Source: Methylobacterium variabile (GTDB lineage: Bacteria; Pseudomonadota; Alphaproteobacteria; Rhizobiales; Beijerinckiaceae). From it: a stretch of 57,214 bases of DNA. The stretch covers positions 1 through 57,214 of the forward strand of contig NZ_LABY01000110.1 in NCBI RefSeq assembly GCF_001043975.1, in the 5' to 3' direction. Of the stretch, positions 54,486-57,214 are shown in pieces. Within the stretch, counting starts at the first letter, position 1. Every line of letters begins with the position of its first letter. Position numbers and translations under genes: made by a program. The notes beneath the pieces were generated by a model. That model was not told where the DNA came from and did no database searches. It saw only the letters and a program-made list of their open reading frames with translations.

Positions 54486-56027
54486 CTACTTCTCCACCCG
54501 GCTCGGGTTCTTGAGCTGCCCGTAGACCACGCCCGCGAAGGTGCCGAGCGCCGTCGGCCAGTCGAGCCCGATCGCGGCCCGGTCGGCCGCCTGGCAGAAG
54601 GTGGCGGTGAGGCCGTTCACCAACTCGGCCGAGCCCGCCTGCGGGGCGGCCTGGCGTACCGCGGGCAGCAGGGTGGCGACGCGGGGCAGGATCTGCTCGG
54701 CCTTGACGTCCTTGAGCTGGCCGGCGGCATCGGCCCGGCTCAGGGCTTCGGCCAGGGCGGGATCGGCCACGGTCGCGCAGGGGGCGTTGCCGGCGAGCAT
54801 CGTCTGCGTCTCGGCGCGCAAGGTCGCCACCTGGCCGGGCTCGGCCGTCGGTGGGGCCTGGTTGCCGAAGGTCTGGCGGACGTAGTTCGTCACGTCGGCG
54901 ATCTCGGCGTCGGTCATGCCGACGCCCACCGCCGGCATGGCGGCGTACTCGCCCTTGGCGTCGAGCCCGCCGAGGATCACCCGGATGACCGTCTCCGGCC
55001 CCTTCGCCAGCACCGCGCCGTTGCCGGCGAGCGCCGGGATCGCCCCCGGCTGGCCCTGGCCGTCCGGCCGGTGGCAGGCAACGCAGCGGTTCAGGTAGGT
55101 GTCGGCGCCGGGCGCCGTCGAGGCGGACTTGAAGTCGGACTTCACGTCGGGCGTGTAGGTCGGCTTCGGCGCCAGCGTCTTGAGGTAGGCCGCGATGGCG
55201 CGCACGTCGCCGTCGCTCATCTTGCTCAGGCTCTCCTCGATCACCTGCCGCATCGGCCCGGCGACGACGCCGGCGCGCCCCGGAGCGGCGCCGGTCTTGA
55301 GGTAGGTGAAGAGCTGATCCTCGCTCCAGAGGCCGAGGCCTTCCTTGTCGTCGCCCGACAGGTTCGGGGCGTACCAGCCGTCGATCGTGCCACCCTCGAG
55401 GTAGCCGCTCCACTGCGAGGCGCCGACGAGCTTGCTGCCGTTGTGGCAGGCGCCGCAATGGCCGAGGCCCTCGACCAGGTAGGCGCCGCGATTGACCTGC
55501 TCGCTCGCCTTCGGATCGGGCTGGAAGCGGCCGTTGGTGAAGAACGCCAGCCGCCAGGCCAGCAGCCCGTCGCGGATGCTGAACGGGAAGGCGATGTCGG
55601 CGGGCTTGCGCGGCGCGTTCACCGGCTCGAGCGAGAACAGGTAGGCCTTGATCGCCCGCACGTCCTCGTCGGTGATGCGCGTGTACCAGGGGAACGGGAA
55701 GGCGGGGTACAGGTAGCTGCCGTTCTTCGTGATGCCCTCGTGCATGGCGCGCTTGAAGTCGTCGTCGCTCCAGGTGCCGATGCCGGTCTCCCTGTCGGGG
55801 GTGATGTTCGGCGTCGAGAGCTTGCCGATGCCCCCCGGGAAGTTGATGTACAGGCCGCCCGCGAAAGGCTTGCCGCCCGGCGCCGTGTGGCAGGCGACGC
55901 AGTCGCCCGCCGTGGCGAGGTAGCGGCCCTTCTCGACAAGGTCGGAGGGCGCCGGCTGCTGCGCCAGCGCCGCGCTGCCGGCGAGCGCGCTGGAGCCGAG
56001 AACCAGGGCCGTGAGCTGACGACGCAT
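54486..56027 (-). CDS. Triheme membrane-associated cytochrome c (alcohol/gluconate dehydrogenase subunit type)
   Basis: The 513-residue product has a signal peptide (MRRQLTALVLGSSALAGSAA). Three heme motifs are CVACH (about residue 44), CGACH (about 193) and CVACH (about 318), each within a cytochrome c domain. The layout matches the cytochrome subunit of periplasmic alcohol or gluconate dehydrogenases (GRYLATAGDCVACHTAPGGK, GLYINFPGGIGKLSTPNITP). About 100 C-terminal residues beyond the third domain contain two further cysteines and are unusual. No partner dehydrogenase is adjacent, so it may serve a quinoprotein encoded elsewhere. Confidence 0.82.
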   Translation of the reverse strand: MRRQLTALVLGSSALAGSAALAQQPAPSDLVEKGRYLATAGDCVACHTAPGGKPFAGGLYINFPGGIGKLSTPNITPDRETGIGTWSDDDFKRAMHEGITKNGSYLYPAFPFPWYTRITDEDVRAIKAYLFSLEPVNAPRKPADIAFPFSIRDGLLAWRLAFFTNGRFQPDPKASEQVNRGAYLVEGLGHCGACHNGSKLVGASQWSGYLEGGTIDGWYAPNLSGDDKEGLGLWSEDQLFTYLKTGAAPGRAGVVAGPMRQVIEESLSKMSDGDVRAIAAYLKTLAPKPTYTPDVKSDFKSASTAPGADTYLNRCVACHRPDGQGQPGAIPALAGNGAVLAKGPETVIRVILGGLDAKGEYAAMPAVGVGMTDAEIADVTNYVRQTFGNQAPPTAEPGQVATLRAETQTMLAGNAPCATVADPALAEALSRADAAGQLKDVKAEQILPRVATLLPAVRQAAPQAGSAELVNGLTATFCQAADRAAIGLDWPTALGTFAGVVYGQLKNPSRVEK

Positions 56028-56046
56028 GGGGTTCCTCCGGTTGTGG

Positions 56047-56316
56047 TCATCGGGCGGCGGTCCGCAGCCGCAGCCAGAGATCGGCGACGTGGGCGGCGCC
56101 CGCCCCCGCGAGGGCGGCGGCGAGCCAGGATCCCGGCGCCCCCGCGAGGGCGGCGCGAAGGGCCAGCATCAGGCAGGCGCCCGAGGCGAGGTTGACGAGG
56201 AGCGCGCCCGGTCCCGGCCGGCGCCGACGGCGCCACAGCACGAGCAGGCCGGCCTCCGCGGCCACGATCAGCAGCGCGACATCGACGACGTGGCCGCTCG
56301 TGAGGAGGTCCGGCAC
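56047..56316 (-). CDS. Small three-helix membrane protein
   Basis: The 89-residue protein starts at a GTG with a strong GGAGGAAACACGC site. Helices: VVDVALLIVAAEAGLLVLWR, LLVNLASGACLMLALRAALA, and WLAAALAGAGAAHVADLWLR. I do not recognise the family. It lies 19 bases upstream of the triheme cytochrome gene and is probably its operon partner. Confidence 0.6.
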   Translation of the reverse strand: MPDLLTSGHVVDVALLIVAAEAGLLVLWRRRRRPGPGALLVNLASGACLMLALRAALAGAPGSWLAAALAGAGAAHVADLWLRLRTAAR

Positions 56317-56563
56317 GCGTGTTTCCTCCTATTCGCATCGAAGATGCGCAGTCGATCGGGGAACTAACCTAGAAAACGCCGGGTTCCAGCCCTGCAAACA
56401 CGAAAACATGGTGCGCGCCCGCGCAGACCGCGCCACGATTCACGATGTCGCATCAGCGGCAACCGGATCCAGGGGCCATCGACGCCGTGTCTCGCGACGC
56501 TTTCTGTCTGATGTCGAACGCACGTGAACCGCCCGACGACTGGAGGGTCGCACGGGAATGCGG
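56317..56563. other. Gap between tspO and the 89-residue membrane protein gene
   Basis: About 250 bases without a supported gene. The part at 56330-56420 is relatively AT-rich and may be the promoter for the leftward membrane-protein/cytochrome pair. Confidence 0.35.
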
Positions 56564-57049
56564 TCAGAACGGTCTGTTCAGGCGCACGATCGACCAGTTG
56601 AGCATTCCGGCAAGGCCGACCCAGAGCAGGTACGGCACGAGGAGCGCCGCACCAACGCCCGAGTGACGCCCGACCGCCAGCATCAGCAGCGCGACCGAGA
56701 GCCAGAGCGCCGCCACCTCGACGAGCGCCCAGTCCGGCCGGCGCAGGCGGAAGAACAGGCCGCTCCAGGCGATGTTGAGCATGCCGTTCACCGCGAAGGC
56801 GGCGAGGAGCCAGCGGCGCGCCGGGCCCTGCGGGGCGGCGTTCCAGGCCAGCACGCCGGCGACCGCCGTGAGGGTGAAGATGGCGGTCCAGACCGGCCCG
56901 AAGGCCCAGTCGGGCGGCTTCCAAGACGGCACCCGCAGGCTCCGGTACCAGGGTCCGAGCGCCGTGAGCCACGCTCCTGCGCCTGCGACCACGACGGCCG
57001 AGACGGCCGCCACCGCGACCGGGCCCCAGCGCCCGCTCACGCTCTCCAT
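56564..57049 (-). CDS. tspO: TspO/MBR-family tryptophan-rich sensory protein
   Basis: The 161-residue protein has five membrane helices. Family motifs: WYRSLRVPSWKPPDWAFGPV, WTAIFTLTAVAGVLAW, and NMAWS-type LNIAWSGLFFRLRRPDWALV. In Rhodobacter TspO binds porphyrins in the outer membrane and tunes pigment gene expression with oxygen. The ATG overlaps the stop of the upstream bchP fragment (TGATG), so they are co-transcribed. Confidence 0.9.
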   Translation of the reverse strand: MESVSGRWGPVAVAAVSAVVVAGAGAWLTALGPWYRSLRVPSWKPPDWAFGPVWTAIFTLTAVAGVLAWNAAPQGPARRWLLAAFAVNGMLNIAWSGLFFRLRRPDWALVEVAALWLSVALLMLAVGRHSGVGAALLVPYLLWVGLAGMLNWSIVRLNRPF

Positions 57050-57214
57050 CACGGCGAGACCCAGCGGAAGAGGTGGGCGAGGTCCTTGAAGAAGATCCGC
57101 GCGTGGGCGGCGGGACGCGCCCGCACCAGCTCCTTGTTCATGTAGGCGTCCCAGGTGAGGGATTGCACGTCGGGGTCGCGGCAGATGCTGACGAAGCGCT
57201 CGCGCAGGGCGTCG
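57049..57214 (-). CDS. bchP: Geranylgeranyl reductase BchP, C-terminal end (5' part outside window)
   Basis: Only the last 54 codons are in the window: RERFVSICRDPDVQSLTWDA, then YMNKELVRARPAAHARIFFK, then DLAHLFRWVSP. The pattern FVxxCxDxDVQxLTWxxYMNK is that of BchP/ChlP, which reduces the geranylgeranyl tail of bacteriochlorophyll to phytyl. The name rests on this short tail, remembered family pattern and photosynthetic context. Confidence 0.65.
   Translation of the reverse strand, partial: DALRERFVSICRDPDVQSLTWDAYMNKELVRARPAAHARIFFKDLAHLFRWVSP

Noticed and set aside
1..57214. tRNA, rRNA, CRISPR arrays, plasmid or phage modules
   Set aside because: None was recognised by eye on either strand; a covariance-model search would be needed to exclude small RNAs and riboswitches.

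Overview
The window is high-GC alphaproteobacterial DNA, most likely from a Methylobacterium-type aerobic anoxygenic phototroph. The main evidence is a purple-bacterial photosynthesis gene cluster at 39.7-57.2 kb with bacteriochlorophyll a and type-2 reaction-centre genes. Nickel uptake, sulfur scavenging and tartrate genes in the accessory part fit a soil or phyllosphere member of the Rhizobiales. The genus is an inference from gene content and base composition.

Region 1 (1-17 kb) is accessory. It holds an exported beta-helix protein, an aspartate 4-decarboxylase (asdA), several small exported proteins (a metallopeptidase, a phospholipase A2-like protein and two unknowns), an AraC-type regulator and a SulP anion transporter. 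These are followed by a very large Orn/Lys/Arg-type decarboxylase and an AspT-family antiporter. Decarboxylases plus antiporter suggest proton-consuming decarboxylation. The stretch ends in insertion-sequence debris: a doubly broken IS481 element, an IS66 remnant and the remains of an RTX calcium-binding protein.

Region 2 (17-39.7 kb) is metabolism and transport. A tartrate/D-malate dehydrogenase and its MFS transporter lie divergent to a GntR regulator. A tight nikABCDE-nikR operon follows, with a NikR-type operator in front of nikA; its NikR lacks all four canonical high-affinity nickel ligands. Next come an exported PAP2 phosphatase and a six-gene operon that pairs a peptide/nickel-type ABC importer with an SsuD-like luciferase-family monooxygenase and a DszC/SfnB-like flavoprotein, probably for organosulfur use. 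Dodecin, an SsuA-like binding protein, a decayed LysR gene and small membrane proteins complete this part.

Region 3 (39.7-57.2 kb) is the photosynthesis cluster. crtD-crtC read left; crtE-crtF-bchC-bchX-bchY-bchZ-pufQ-pufB-pufA-pufL-pufM-pufC read right as a superoperon. They supply spirilloxanthin-type carotenoids, the chlorophyllide reductase step of bacteriochlorophyll synthesis, the LH1 antenna, and the reaction centre with its tetraheme cytochrome. Tandem TGT-N12-ACA (PpsR/CrtJ) sites lie between crtD and crtE, and two near-matches with the same spacing precede bchC. Two perfect hairpins separate pufA from pufL. A small membrane protein follows pufC, then a large intergenic inverted repeat, a triheme cytochrome c, tspO and the 3' end of bchP.
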